NCBI GenBank assembly: GCA_007922305.1
Contig: ML677358.1
Location: forward strand, 17,905,327 to 17,969,326
From: Dermatemys mawii
Lineage: Eukaryota; Chordata; Testudines; Dermatemydidae
Reading direction: 5' to 3'
DNA length: 64,000 nt
Shown here one piece after another: positions 46,840 to 58,503 of the stretch. Numbering within the stretch: the first letter of the stretch is position 1; every line of letters starts with the position of its first letter. Made by a program: the position numbers and the translations under genes. The notes below the pieces were generated by a model. The model worked only from the letters and a program-made list of their open reading frames with translations, was not told where the DNA came from and ran no database searches.

Positions 46840-47950
46840 ATAGAATATCAGGGTTGGACGGGACCTCAGGAGGTATCTAGTCCAACTCCCTGCTCAAAGC
46901 AGGACCAAACCCAACTAAATCATCCCATCTAGGGCTTTGTCTAGCCTGATCTTAAAAACCTCTAAAGAAGGAGATTCTACCACCTCCCTAGGGAACCCAT
47001 TCCAGTGCTTCACCACCCTCCTAGGGAAATAGTGTTTCCTAATATCCAATCTAAACCTCCCCCACTGCAACTTGAGACCATTACTCCTTGTTCTGTCATC
47101 TGCTACCACTGAGACCAGCCGAGCTCCATCCTCTTTAGAACGCCCTCTCAGGTAGTTGAAAGCAGCTATCAAATCCCCCCTCATTCTTCTCTTCTGCAGA
47201 TTAAACAATCCCAATTCCTTCAGCATCTGCTTCAGCCCCCTAATAATTTTTGTTGCCCTCCTCTGGACTCTTTCCAATTTATCCACATCCTTCTTGTAGT
47301 GTGGGGCCCGAAACTGGATGCAGTAATCCAGATGAGGCCTCACCAATGCCGAATAGAGGGGAATGACCACATCCCTCGATCTGCTGGCAATGCCCATACT
47401 TATACAGTCCAAAATGCCATTAGCCTTCTTGGCAACAAGGGCACACTGTTGACTCATATCCAGCTTCTCATCCACTGTAACCCCTAGGTCCTTTTCTGCA
47501 GAACTGCTGTCTAGCTACTTGGTCCCTAGTCTGTAGCAGTGCATGGGATTCTTCCATCCTAAATGCAGGACTCTGCACTTGTCCTTATTGAGCCTCATCA
47601 GATTTCTTTTGGCCCAATCCTTTAATTTGTCTAGGTCCCTCTGTATCCTATCCCTACCCTCCAGTGTATCTACCACTCCTCCCAGTTTAGTGTCATCTGT
47701 GAACTTGCTGAGGGTGCAGTTCACCCCATTCTTCAGCTCATTAAAAAGGATATTGAACAAAACTGGCCCAAGACCAACTCCTGAGACACTCCGTTTGATA
47801 CCGGCTCCCAACTAAACATGGAGCCATTGATCACTACCCGTTGAGCCCAATGATCTAGCCAGCTTTCTATCCACCTTATAGTCCATTCATCCAGCCCATA
47901 CTTCTTTACTTCTTCTATTTCTGTTACCACAGACATAGGAACCACAGTCA
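46840..47950 (-). mobile_element. CR1 LINE (type B) with recognisable reverse transcriptase
   Basis: The 3' end lies at 46840 ('gaatatcagggttggacggg'). Going leftward on the minus strand the frame at 46915-47475 (186 codons) carries the C-terminal part, including [19 protein letters not shown]. The frame at 47515-47811 carries the FTDDTKLGG segment, which corresponds to the catalytic [F/Y]xDD box. An in-frame TAG at 47515-47517 separates the two, and a frameshift near 47770 separates the second from 47733-47951. It is 5' truncated and inactive. Among the CR1 copies here it is the least decayed. Confidence 0.95.
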
Positions 47951-47954
47951 AAGA

Positions 47955-48110
47955 TCAACACCCATTTGTGTTGGGTGATGTACAGACATATATCAAAGAT
48001 GACACTCCCTGCCCTAGAGAGTTCACAATCTACATGACAGACAGGATGCAACAGGAGGGAGTGAGCAGATTGGGAGGATGTAGTTCCAATGAAATTAACA
48101 GAGTTTAGCA
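47955..48110 (-). mobile_element. MIR-like SINE fragment
   Basis: 'gggtgatgtacagacatat' and 'ccctgccctagagagttcac' followed by 'aatctacatgacagacagg' fit the SINE tail region in reverse. It directly abuts the truncated end of the CR1. Confidence 0.65.
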
Positions 48111-48391
48111 GAAAAGCCAAAATCCCAGTTCACCACTTGACCATCTGATGGTGATGGGAATGACTTGTAAATGCCATAGCACAGGTAGGTTCCAAGAAAT
48201 GATTTACTAGAGAATACAGTTCTGGCCTTGTGAATTTCAACAGGGAAACTTTTGCATGTGGAGTGGGATGTAGGGTTGGCTTGAGGGAGAAGCAGACAGA
48301 CAGGTTTTCAAGTTGGCTTCATGTGAAGCGTTAAGGCAGGACGTTCAGAAGCCTTTGTGTATTTAAACACAGCCTCTTTCAAACACTGAAC

Positions 48392-48785
48392 ATTAGAAAT
48401 GGTCAAAAATAGCAATGATTTTTGTTAAAGAAATTTTGAAAAGTTTTCTGTTTTCTTAAAAGAAATGTTTCCCATGATTTTTTTTCCAGTTTTGTAATGA
48501 AAAAGAAAAACCTCAAACAAACAAAACTCCCAAATCAGACATTTTTTTTGTTTCTCAGATTTTTTTGGTATAAATTTTCAGTGTTTAGTTACAAAAAAAT
48601 CAGTTTGAAAACTAAACACTAAAATTTTTAATTGAAAATTTCAACTAAACTTTTATTTAAAAAATTTCAGTTTCTATTTTTCATTTTTTAAAAAATCCAA
48701 AGTTTCAACCAAATTGAACATTTTCTGCAAAATTTTTTGCAGTGGACAAAAAACTGACTAAAATTGTTCAACCAGGTGTGCTGAA
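48392..48785. repeat. AT-rich palindromic repeat, long copy
   Basis: About 390 bp of A/T-rich sequence beginning 'aatggtcaaaaatagcaatg' and ending 'attgttcaaccaggtgtgct'. The two ends are rough inverted copies. Many 'aaaatttt' and 'gaaaattt' blocks lie inside. Confidence 0.55.
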
Positions 48786-49108
48786 AATAAAAGGAAGATG
48801 TTAAAAATACACTTGCCAAAGGCTACTAAAAGGGAACACATGTCCATTCATTTGGTAAAAATGAGAACCGAGTAGTTCCTGGCTAAAGGCCTTTTTCTCA
48901 AATTACCAGACCGTGCTTCCTCTCCCTCACTGACCTGTGTTAGGAGATCATTGATGAAGAACATGTTGGAGATGAGAATAATATTCCACAACCAGCAAAT
49001 GAAATAATTAAAAGTCAAAACTGCTTTCTCCTCTCCAAATTGTCACTTCAGGAGAGACTGAATATCAGTGGGCATTCTTCTCATTTATATGACAGTAGTG
49101 TGCTTGAG
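48786..49108. other. No recognised feature
   Basis: About 320 bp with no recognised repeat or exon. Confidence 0.35.
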
Positions 49109-49560
49109 GCCTCAGCTCAGATCAGGGCTCTGCTTTGCTAGACATTAGACCAGGGGTTCTCAAACTGGGGGTCAGGACCCCTCAGGGGGTCACAAGGTTA
49201 TGACATGGGGGGTCGTGAGCTGTCAGCCTACACCCCAAACCCTGCTTTGCCTCCAGCATTTATAATGGTGTTAAATATATACAAAAGTGTTTTTAATGTA
49301 TAAGGGGAGGTCGCACTCGGAGGCTTGCTGTGTGAAAGGGGTCATCAGTGCAAAAGTCTGAGAACCCTGTGCTATACAAACATATAGCAAGGAACGATCC
49401 ATGCCAGGAAGAGCTTACAGTCTAAAGAGACAAGATAAAGGGTGGGAAGGGAAAGGGAAGTAAAGAGATCTTCCCTTGACCTTACTGGGCGTTCCATATG
49501 GAGATTAAATGGAGAACATATGGTGCCGACTGGGGAGGAAAGTTTGCCCTTGCAGACAGC
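49109..49560 (-). mobile_element. MIR-like SINE split by a hAT-like MITE
   Basis: 'gatcagggctctgctttgct' on the left and 'tacaaacatatagcaaggaa', 'ccaggaagagcttacagtct' on the right are contiguous in intact copies. The MITE at 49151-49369 separates them. Confidence 0.7.
49151..49369 (+). mobile_element. hAT-like MITE (CAGGGGTTCTCAAACT termini)
   Basis: A 219 bp element starting CAGGGGTTCTCAAAC and ending GTCTGAGAACCCTG, inverted ends typical of hAT elements. Flanking 8-mers cattagac (49143-49150) and tgctatac (49370-49377) match at 4 of 8 positions, consistent with an old target duplication. It is noncoding. Confidence 0.9.
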
Positions 49561-50869
49561 ATGGTTTCATGACAAGTAGTGATAAATAACTTTTTAAATA
49601 TAGCTCCAGGGAAGAGGTAGTTTACTGGAAAGGAAAAGCCACACTGGCTAAGGAAGTCTTGTGAAGAAAAATGATGCTTTGTTCAGAGGAATTTTTGGCC
49701 TGAAAAGCAACGCACTGAGCAAACTATTGAGAAGGGCAGCATGAAAAGAGAAAGCTTTGGGGAGATTTCTGCTGGAAATTGTGAAACGCAATTAAACAAT
49801 AATAGCAGCGCGTAGCACAGTTTATGAAGCAATAATTTAGTTCCCAAATGGAGAAACCAGGATGCTGATGGCCAAGTCACTTATCCCGACACGGGAAACA
49901 GATTATTGCTGAGGAAGCCAGCAGGATGGAATTGTTATAAGTATTCCACTGTCTGGGTTTATCAGTTAAAGAATCTGCCTCCCATACTTATGCTGAAGAG
50001 TGCTTTGGGAGGTGTCCTGTTAAAGTTATCAGGTCTACTTGTGGAGTAGAGTACTATTGATAGTGAATAAGGGTGGCAGGATCTGCAATGTAACATGGCA
50101 GCTAACAAAGCCAGTGCAATTTTGGCCAACATATACAAGGGCATAACATTATGGAGCAGGAATGTAACAACTCTCATGTGACTGCAGCTGGAATATCTAA
50201 TCTAATTCTGAGCACCTCATTAACAGAAATATACTAACAAATTGGAAGGGATCCATAGAAGAGCCAGTCAGTCAGAGAAGCTAATTTACAAATCCAGATG
50301 GGCCTGAGATGTCAATGTCCAATCTGAAGCCATATCCAAACTCCCCCAGATTTCAGAGGTGGGTGCCTGGTTACCCAACCTGTGCTGGCAGAAAAGGGTT
50401 TGGAGAATCTAAAATCAGTGCATTGCTCCTTTTTGCATTCAATTAGTCACAAACTGAGTAGTTAAAACTTCAGGCCTGCTGGGAATTTGGCCTTTGCATC
50501 CTAACCCAATTCTCAGCCATTTCCTAATAGACTACTACGTCCTTGCATTGTCACACAGTTTAACTGGCTGCTGGTATGCTATGCCTTGTTTTACAGAGAA
50601 TTTAACCCTTCTCAGTGACCATCTCCACCTCATTGCGGTTACAATGTAACACAAACCCTAAGGAAGAAACAAAAGGTCTTTATTTCAGTTTTCACTTTCT
50701 ATAGGCTGATTGCTTATGTCTCCTCTGATTGCTTCTTCTTGCTGGGATAATATTCATGGTGCTGGGGTATATTTGCAAAAAACGGCTCTTCTGTAGCTCT
50801 CCGACCTCTCTGGCTCCTCCTTGAATCAGCTCCCAACATCTGTCCGAACAAAATACTTCATTCTTGTAT
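49561..50869. other. No recognised feature
   Basis: About 1.3 kb of apparently unique sequence. Confidence 0.35.
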
Positions 50870-51085
50870 AGTGATATGCATTTCCCAGTGTGCTTTACAG
50901 TCACTAACTAAAGAATTAGTCTCCACAACACCCTCTGTTCCTAGCCCCATTTTGCAGATAGGAAAATGGATACAAAGAGAGGTTAAAATGACCCACTGAG
51001 GCAGTCGAGCTGGGATTAGAATTTAAGACAGCCCTGTTCCAGTCGGCACTAGACTGTACTAAATGCTCTTTCCTGTATACACCAA
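50870..51085 (-). mobile_element. MIR-like SINE
   Basis: 'cattttgcagataggaaaatg', 'gctgggattagaatttaag' and 'ggcactagactgtactaaat' follow the order of the reverse complement. Confidence 0.7.
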
Positions 51086-51589
51086 CACAATATGTCATGA
51101 ACCTAATTCCTTGAATAACTGAGATATCCTTCAGGGGGGCAGGAAACTATAATTATGCCATGATGTTTATTAAAGCATTTTTATTATAACTGATTCAGTT
51201 TTAGCCAGGGAACCCTTCTTCCTGACTACACAAAACTGATCCATCCTTCGATCGTGAACATATGCACCCCCATTGTATTAGTTAAGACATGATGAAATAT
51301 GGAGGACAATGTGAAAATATATAACAATGGGGGACCATGCAGATTGTCTTGTATGACACTGCAAGAGTTAAGCACTCCAGGCCTTGAAGAAGGAAATCAG
51401 TTTTTGTAGAGAATGAACCATAAAAGCAATTTAAGCCCAAACCAATATCAAAATATTGCATAATGCCATTTAAGGATCCCATTTGTAATTTATATCACCG
51501 TTGTTCCAAAGCACCAGTTAGTAGCAGTTTAGATTAAAAAGCCTGGTGTTTCAAAACCCATATGCATTCTGACTGCTTTGTTCCGTTTG
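51086..51589. other. No recognised feature
   Basis: About 500 bp with no recognised repeat or exon. Confidence 0.35.
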
Positions 51590-51905
51590 CTTGGCTTTAA
51601 AGTAGTAAGATAACGTGATGCACCGCGGTATCTTGAGTCTTGCTTACACATGCCCGCTAACATCTGTCTGTCTTATATTGCGAATTCTGTCTGCAACATA
51701 AAATTATCCCCCAAACAAAGAATTCTCTCTTCAAATGAGGGAACAATAAATGCTCCAAAGGGCAAAACAAAAACCAAAAAAAATCAAATGATGTTGAACT
51801 CTGTGTAATTGATCCTGCTGCGAATGTCCTTTGTAAATCTGCCAGCTCCAAGCAAAGCATATTGGGATTGAATTTGCTTAGTTCAGTATAAACAATGGGA
51901 TCAGA
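51590..51905. promoter_or_regulatory. Candidate conserved noncoding block
   Basis: Repeat-free, AT-rich, with 'gataacgtgatgcaccgcgg' and 'ctgtgtaattgatcctgctg'. It has no coding frame. Texture only. Confidence 0.22.
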
Positions 51906-52684
51906 ACAGGGGCTTTTCTGATTAGTATTTTTTAAAGTGTAAATGCGATGTTGGAAAGCCCCATCAGATGCTGTTCTGCACTGGTGTCATAAGGTGGGGC
52001 TAAAATCTCTCTGAATTTACTAGTGTAAGTACCTTAACTGATCTACAGAGATTACAGACTGGAATAGCAACGTCACATCTGGAACATTATAAAATTGGCA
52101 ATGCTGAAAAGGCATTAGTAAACATTATTAAGAATTCCTTGCAGGCAATTAGACTCCAACAATATCTTTGGAGAGGGCATTTTTTGTGTGTGCATCTTTA
52201 TTTCTATCTTGCTAATGAGAGACTAATGAGCCACAGACTTGTTACCTAGGAGGAATATCTCAGCAAAGCTCCAGTGAACTTAAAAACAGTATTTACCAAC
52301 TGATTACTGTTTGCATTCATTATACATTTTAAATGAGGAGGGACTGCGATTAAAAAAGAAAAGCCAGGAAACAAAATTGCTCCTTGCTAAGAGATTTCTG
52401 AAACTCTGAATGTTGAAAGGCTAGGTTTCCTAGTCCTGAGGCTAGTGCCTTGCGAGGTTTCCTCTACTTGTTTATTACCATATAATTCCTGTCTTCTCTG
52501 AGCACTATAACACCAGTTTTGTAAGGATCAGAGGGTTATCAGTTCTTTTACTTTTTCTAACACGGGACAGAGATGCATTATTTTGCTCACAGACAATGGC
52601 AACCCTTCTTGCTCTCAGTGGATGGGAAGAGAGCTCATTCATGAGCTACCCTTGTACTTTCAGATGAGAATAGATATTCCATTC
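51906..52684. other. No recognised feature
   Basis: About 780 bp; 52110-52420 is repeat-free and could be conserved, but carries no distinctive motif set. Confidence 0.3.
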
Positions 52685-53187
52685 AAGGAAGGGTGGCCTT
52701 GTGATTACAGCGCAGGTTGGGACCAAAGAGATCTGAGTCAAGTTTCAACTTTGCTGCAGACTCCCTTTGTGACCTTAGGTAACTTACTAGGGACAGTTTT
52801 TCACAAATGCTTATCATCCCTTGTGGCATCCAGCTAAAATGGCCAGGTTTTCAGAAGATCACAGCATCCAATGTGTTGCTTTCTTTTGAAAAGTTGGCCA
52901 TAAATATCACTGAGGGAACCGTTCCTCTGTGCTGAGCACTCAAAACTCTGCTCCCCTGAGCTCTTTTGAAAATTGCCCCTTTAATCTCTCTGTGGCTTTG
53001 TTCTCCACTCTGTTGAAATGGGAATAGTCAGTACTTATTTTCTCCAGCAGCTGTGTCTTGCCTGTTTAGATTGTAAGGCCTTTGGGGCAGGGACTCTTTC
53101 CCATGATGTGTATGTACAGCACCTAGCACAGTTACAGCCCAAATTGGTTCAGCCCTCTAGGTGCTACTGCAATACAAATGGCCATAG
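52685..53187 (+). mobile_element. MIR-like SINE interrupted by a palindromic repeat
   Basis: Head 'ggtggccttgtgattacagc' to 'gtgaccttaggtaacttact' (52690-52790) and tail 'gattgtaaggcctttggggc' to 'gtgctactgcaatacaaatg' (53070-53180). Between them, 52838-52980 carries 'ggttttcagaagatcacagc' and 'gctcttttgaaaattgcccc', roughly inverted ends of another repeat. Confidence 0.72.
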
Positions 53188-54129
53188 CAAGCTGCGTGCC
53201 TTTGGTTTTGACTGGATATGGAATCTAGTCATTGTCTGTCCATGAGGTTGTGAATTGCTTTTTTAAAATCCATGCAGGAAGCTCATCAAGACTGGTCTAT
53301 ATGGCTTCTTTTCTTTTTCCTTTTACCTGTATTAAAGGTCAGTCAGGGTTATGCATCTGGTATTACTAAAGATGCTCCAAAGAATCTCTGTGCCACAGGA
53401 GACAGAAATCTCCATTGCAATCCATGATCTGTGGAGCAGGTACAGTGGCAGAGACAACTTCATTTTAACAGCCTTAGTGACGTCCTATAAGCATTTTCCA
53501 TTAGACTTCTGTATGGAACTCATTGAGATAAAGGGGAAGGCTAGGGTTGGGTTCATGCAAGGTCATACACCCGTCATAGGCTTCAGGCCTTGCCCCTCTC
53601 TGTCCTTGCTTGAATACAGACAGGGTGGTGGTATCCAAAAGTCACTTGTGATAGCTGTTCTGCTGGGCTATATGAAATGAGTTTGGGGGAGCTCAGTCCA
53701 GTTCCTATTGGACAAGTATCCATATCACCAAAAATAAACAGAACCATAACTGCCATCCTTCTGTTTCAAGAGTGCTCTAGGAAAGAGAGAGGTCTGTGAA
53801 TAGGTAAATAGTTAGGGACTAAATAAGGGGCCAGGAGGTGGTGCTCAAGAACATATTGCATGGTTCTTGGGTTTGTAGGGCCAATGTAAAACTTGTTGTG
53901 TGCATTAAATGGGCTCCTGAGTGCAGCGCTGTAGATTTTCAGTGGTTTTTTTGCAAATGGCCCCCCGTCTTAAGAATGAGCTGAACCTAGATCTGGAACT
54001 GTATCTTGGGGTGATAGAAATCCAGATAGGAATGGGGTCAAACAACAAAATTCACAAGTGTTGTCCCTATCTGAAAAGTGACCAGGAAACACATTGTCAG
54101 GAGAGAAAAAGCCTTTATTTCTAGAGCTA
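53188..54129. other. No recognised feature
   Basis: About 940 bp. The 109-codon plus frame at 53351-53680 has no recognisable domain. Confidence 0.35.
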
Positions 54130-54440
54130 GTTAGAACATCTTCATGTTTTTTTTTTCATTGCAATATTCTATTTCATTGAAATTAAAATATTTCACAGTG
54201 ACACACTGATTCTGATGATGGGGAAGGTTTCTGAGGTCCAGAGCTGACCCTTACTTCCAGAGAGAGAGAGAAAAAAAAAAACACGTTACCTTTGGGATCC
54301 AGAAATGGATGTTTCAGTATAACGCCATTTCATGAAAATGTTTGAAAAGTTTTTGTTTCATTCCAATGCAGAATGAAAATATATTTGGAAACCTCAAAAG
54401 TCACTGCAAAATGAAGTTGTTGTCATTCTCCAGCCAATTC
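54130..54440. repeat. AT-rich palindromic repeat, eroded
   Basis: 'tatttcattgaaattaaaat' and 'tcatgaaaatgtttgaaaag', ending 'cattctccagccaattc', fit the AT-rich family. It includes an A-run at 54271-54281. Confidence 0.45.
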
Positions 54441-54474
54441 TTTTATTTCTCTTTGATTTTCTTAAGGAAGGGAT

Positions 54475-54866
54475 TACTCCTCATAACACGAGAACTAGGG
54501 ACCACCAAATGAAATTAATAGGCAGCAGGTTTAAAACAAACAAAAGGAAGTATTTCTTCACACAGCACACAGTTAACCTGTGGATCTCTTTGCCAGAGGA
54601 TGTTGTGAAGGCCAAAACTATAACAGGGTTCAAAAAAGAACTAGATAAATTCATGGGGATAGGTCCATCAATGGCTGTTAGCAGGGGTGGTGTTTCTAGC
54701 ATCTGTTTGCCAGAAGCTAGGAATGAGTGACAGGGGATGGATCACTTGATGATTTGTGTGTGTTCATTCCCTCTGGGGCACCTGGCATTGGCCACTGTTG
54801 GAAGACAGGATACTGGGCTGGATGGACATTTGGTGTGACCCAGTCTGACCGTTCTTATGTTCTTGT
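54475..54866 (+). mobile_element. CR1 LINE (type A) 3' end, plus strand
   Basis: An open stretch at 54509-54730 encodes the CR1 C-terminus ([19 protein letters not shown] and [10 protein letters not shown]), followed by the 3'UTR with 'ggatactgggctggatgg' and the terminal 'gttcttatgttctt'. It is the only sizeable plus-strand CR1 coding fragment in the window. Confidence 0.92.
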
Positions 54867-55179
54867 TCTATTTTTCTCCAGGGATGCCAGGTTAATTTAT
54901 TTAAATAGCCCCTTCCTACAGTGCCCCACCACATCTTCCTCCTTGACCCCCTTTCCTTGCACTTTTCCCCCCAGCCTGTGTTCCACATGCTCATTTTGTT
55001 TTATTTTGTTCATTGCAAACATCATTGTGTTCACGGGAGGCTGCAAGCAGTTCACATCCAGGACTTGGCATCCATTACAGGCTTAACAGTAGACCATCAT
55101 CCGGGTTTGTGAACCATTCTTCCTCATAACTCTGCATCAGCTGGGCTGGGCTGTAAACTTATGATTAGCAAGCACAGGG
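54867..55179. other. No recognised feature
   Basis: About 310 bp with no recognised repeat or exon. Confidence 0.35.
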
Positions 55180-55640
55180 CAACCTGTTCCATCATTTCCC
55201 CACCTTATGTGCACTCACAATGAGGACTGTAAGCAATTATGCTGGTAGGTATTAAATACAATATGCAGCACATGGCAGTGTAAAATTATGGAATTTCGGG
55301 TTTTTAATGAGCTCAGGTGCGACACAAAAGCACTTTTTTTCTGTCCATAAAATTATATGGCTTGGAATCAGGGCTTTATACAGCCCAGATAAAGCCATTT
55401 TATTTAAAAGGGAAAAAAATACGACAACAATGCTTTGGCCCAGCACAATTATATGCAGATTTGTTCATAAATCTGAGGCTGGAGCAGATGTGCAGCACAT
55501 GTTGAAAATCGAGAGCATGTCGCTGGAACTTGAAACATAAACATGAACCTGTTTCCAAAGAGGAAAATCTGTTCACAGCGAGGAGCTGACCCTGTGCTTT
55601 AAACAAAGATCAAGTCCCTTCTGCCTATTGTGCCTTTGCC
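55180..55640. promoter_or_regulatory. Candidate conserved noncoding block
   Basis: About 460 bp with no recognised repeats, AT-rich, including 'gtttttaatgagctcagg' (55299-55316), 'aaattatatggcttgg' and 'cacaattatatgcagattt' (55443-55461), the last resembling a POU/octamer-like site. Short frames on both strands are not coding-like. Confidence 0.32.
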
Positions 55641-56739
55641 ATGTGTTTACTCTCTAAGCTCAGTGCCTAGGGTAATTTAAGGAACAGCCAGCAGAAAAGA
55701 AGCAATTTACCTAGGTCACACAGAGCCAGTGGCACTCTGGACATAAGAAAACATGAGGTAGAATGTGACCCAAACCTCCCAACTATCAAGGGTCCCATTA
55801 GACTGGGTCATTGGTATCATGCCAGATCTCTCATCCATATTTTTAGATGCTCGGGGTCTTTTGCCCTGTAGCTAAATCTCGTAGACAAACATAACTACAC
55901 TTCCCAGTGGGTAGAGACTCTAAGAACGAGCCTGCTTTGCACATTAATGTGCACTGTGTGAGTTGTGGGGAGGGAAGTTCCCTTAACTTGCTGCGTGATT
56001 ATATTTCTTTGGCGCGAAGGAGGACAGCCCCTGGGACATTTGCACGCTGACAGAATGCTGCCAGACTTGTTCTCCTAATGGAGAACAATTGGAATGATGA
56101 CAGCCACTACTCCCCAAGGTCTCAGACTTCCAGGTCTCGGTGGGTTCTTTTGCATGTGTGCCATCTATGATTCAGTGCGTGGCCATTCCTTTCCTCTCAC
56201 TCATTATTTTATTTATCAAAAGTGGGGCGGGACGCTCGGGATGCAACAAGAATGCCAAGTGCTCTCCTCCTGATCCTTGGAAAAGCTTAGCCCTCCAGGT
56301 AAGGGCTAAGGTCATTTGCTGGTTTATATGGGGCTTCTTGCACTCCATCTGCTCCCACCAGGTCTACAGATGAATGGAGGAGTTAATTTACCGTACTAAT
56401 GATGTCACGACCTACAAGAACACCGATGTGTTCAACCTCCTTTCTTCTTTGGAAGGATAGATGATGGTGGAGTTTTTGTGTGAGCATGTTCTGAGAACTC
56501 TTGCTAGGAACTGGGAGCTTCAGGTGTGATACTCCTCTTAGTAGTGCCAGTGACTTCAGTTGGGGCTGGTTACAGCGGTAAGGACAGCAGGACGGGGCTC
56601 TAACATTTCCCCAGTATCTCATGTTCACAGCTCAGTAGAGTTATCCTGCCTCGAGTAGGAAGGATGAGCAAGCGGACTGAATGCAACACTGGGGCTCAGG
56701 ATCAGCCTCCAGTTTAGGCATGCCATTCATCTGGTTTTA
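55641..56739. other. No recognised feature
   Basis: About 1.1 kb. 'gcaatttacctaggtcacac' near 55702 may be a small SINE fragment. Confidence 0.35.
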
Positions 56740-57045
56740 AGCCAGCCAGGCCTCTTTTTCTATGAATTGTCCCCTGTCCGGTAATGAGACAAAACTGGAC
56801 ATAGCTTTGTCTGGTATCTTGCATGGAGGATGCCATTTTGAAGCGTGTGCTGCTCCAACCTCTACCTGGGTGATCTCACACGTGTCGAAGTCCCAGCAGT
56901 AAGAGTGGGGCCGTGTGCTCTTCAAAATGGTGTCCTGCCTGCAGCCAGGAATGCACGGTACCTGCCAGGGTGTTCCAGCAGGGACAGGGTCACCCTGGTG
57001 GTTGTTCTCAGAGGTACCAGTATATCCAGTATTCTGGGAGTGGAT
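56740..57045. repeat. 'GGAGGATGCC' palindromic repeat, second copy
   Basis: gcatggaggatgccattttgaa (from 56821) pairs in inverted orientation with ttcaaaatggtgtcctgcc (about 56921-56940). It shares the 'ggaggatgccattt' block with the copy at 17440. Boundaries are approximate. Confidence 0.5.
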
Positions 57046-57059
57046 CCATGGCCACCCAA

Positions 57060-57205
57060 CACAGGCTTGATCTTTGGCAAGTGACTTAAGCTACCTTGTG
57101 ATTCAGTTTGTCATCTGGGGATAGTCTTTCCTCACGGTGTTGTGAGGATAAAGACTCCCAGATCCGAGCTAGGACAGTGTTAAATAAATGCCGAGCTAGA
57201 TAACT
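57060..57205 (+). mobile_element. MIR-like SINE fragment
   Basis: 'tttggcaagtgacttaagct' and 'gtgattcagtttgtcatctg' with 'tgttgtgaggataaagact' match the SINE core. Confidence 0.7.
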
Positions 57206-57214
57206 GAAATAGGG

Positions 57215-57610
57215 TTTTCATTTGAGAAATGGCCAGATAATCAAATTCCATTAGCTAATCAAGTATCAAAAGAGATTTTACAACTTGGAAACCCAAACAA
57301 CCCTGAAACCGACAGTGCATAACCCAAACACCGAGCCACTGACACAGTTAAAAGGGCTGTCAGCACTTACATGGTTGCCTGAAACTGGAAAAATTTAAAT
57401 GTTCCCAGTGGCCCAGCTATTTGTTCTTCCATATGACTACCGCTCAATCCATTGCCCACAAGAGGCGAAGAGAGAGAAAAAAAGGGATGCATTATTATTA
57501 ATAAATGAATGCAGCTATTTGTTATTTATTATTTAAGCTCTCAATACCAGCAGGCTTGAGTGATACATGAAATATAGGCAAGTAATTTATTTATTAGGAA
57601 AAATAATGAT
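57215..57610. promoter_or_regulatory. Candidate conserved noncoding block
   Basis: Repeat-free, with 'ccattagctaatcaagtatc' (57249-57268) and 'ttattaataaatgaatgcag'. TAAT-type cores are dense. It is not coding. Confidence 0.28.
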
Positions 57611-58464
57611 TCCCCCTCCCCCCCATACCATAGCCCTCTATGACCCAGAACACTAGGAGGGTTTATCAAATACAAATACGATGACTTATAATTTTAGAGT
57701 CTTTCACAGCATTGTAACTGACAACCTTTTTAACATAAGTACATTGAGCAAATAATTTATTGAAGTATTCTGAGAATATTTTAGGGTGTTTTATTACCAC
57801 TTTTGAAAGCTATGGCATGTTATTGATTTTGGTGTATTAATATAACTTAAAAGTGGGGGCATAGGGTAGGTCCCTAATCCAAATCAGCTTTGATGACATC
57901 CCCTATATTTCGTGGCAGGGAGCCTTGCACTAAATGGCAGAGGTTCACAATTACACGTTATAGCCAGAAGTTTCAGATAATGAAATTTTGCTCACTACAG
58001 AGCTCCAGTAATAGTTACAATAGGAATTTGGTTTGTAAAAAAATAAGTCTGCTATTTATCAGAATTTTTGAAGCCTTATTTCTTGCATTTGTATCATGCA
58101 ATTTACACTGTGTTCACAAAGATTGCATCCCCAAGATGGGGGCAATCATCATTATCCCTTTGTGGATGCCATAAAAATAGCATATTTCTTTTAAAAGGGG
58201 ATTACTTGTTTACTGGATGCTTAAAAATAGCGATGCCCATTTCTGTATTTATTTTCCCTTTCCTTTTAACGTGAAATGAAATGTTGATTAGAAGCACCAG
58301 GTAGAGCTTCCCCCTTCCACAGCTGCCTTTTAAAATTTATGTAAGGAGATCAAATTAGCCTCTGTGTTGAGTGTCAAGAAGAGCAGCAATGACTGGTGTT
58401 TTTGTGAGCTGGATACCTGTCCACTGAATCCTGCAATGAAACAGCACATCTGATTTGAAACAGC
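57611..58464. other. No recognised feature
   Basis: About 850 bp, AT-rich, no recognised repeat. Confidence 0.35.
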
Positions 58465-58503
58465 ACACCTGAGGCCCCTTACAACCGTACATTTCTATGA
58501 TTT
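58465..58503 (+). mobile_element. CR1 3' tail, very short
   Basis: 'gaggccccttacaacc' followed by 'ttctatgattt' resembles the last 35 bases of a CR1. Confidence 0.45.

Noticed and set aside
46915..47475. 186-codon minus-strand frame as a host gene
   Set aside because: It is the C-terminal part of a CR1 reverse transcriptase in a truncated, stop-containing copy.
57861..58270. Short plus frames near 57890-58274 as exons
   Set aside because: No adjacent splice signals or domain; the surrounding sequence is AT-rich and featureless.
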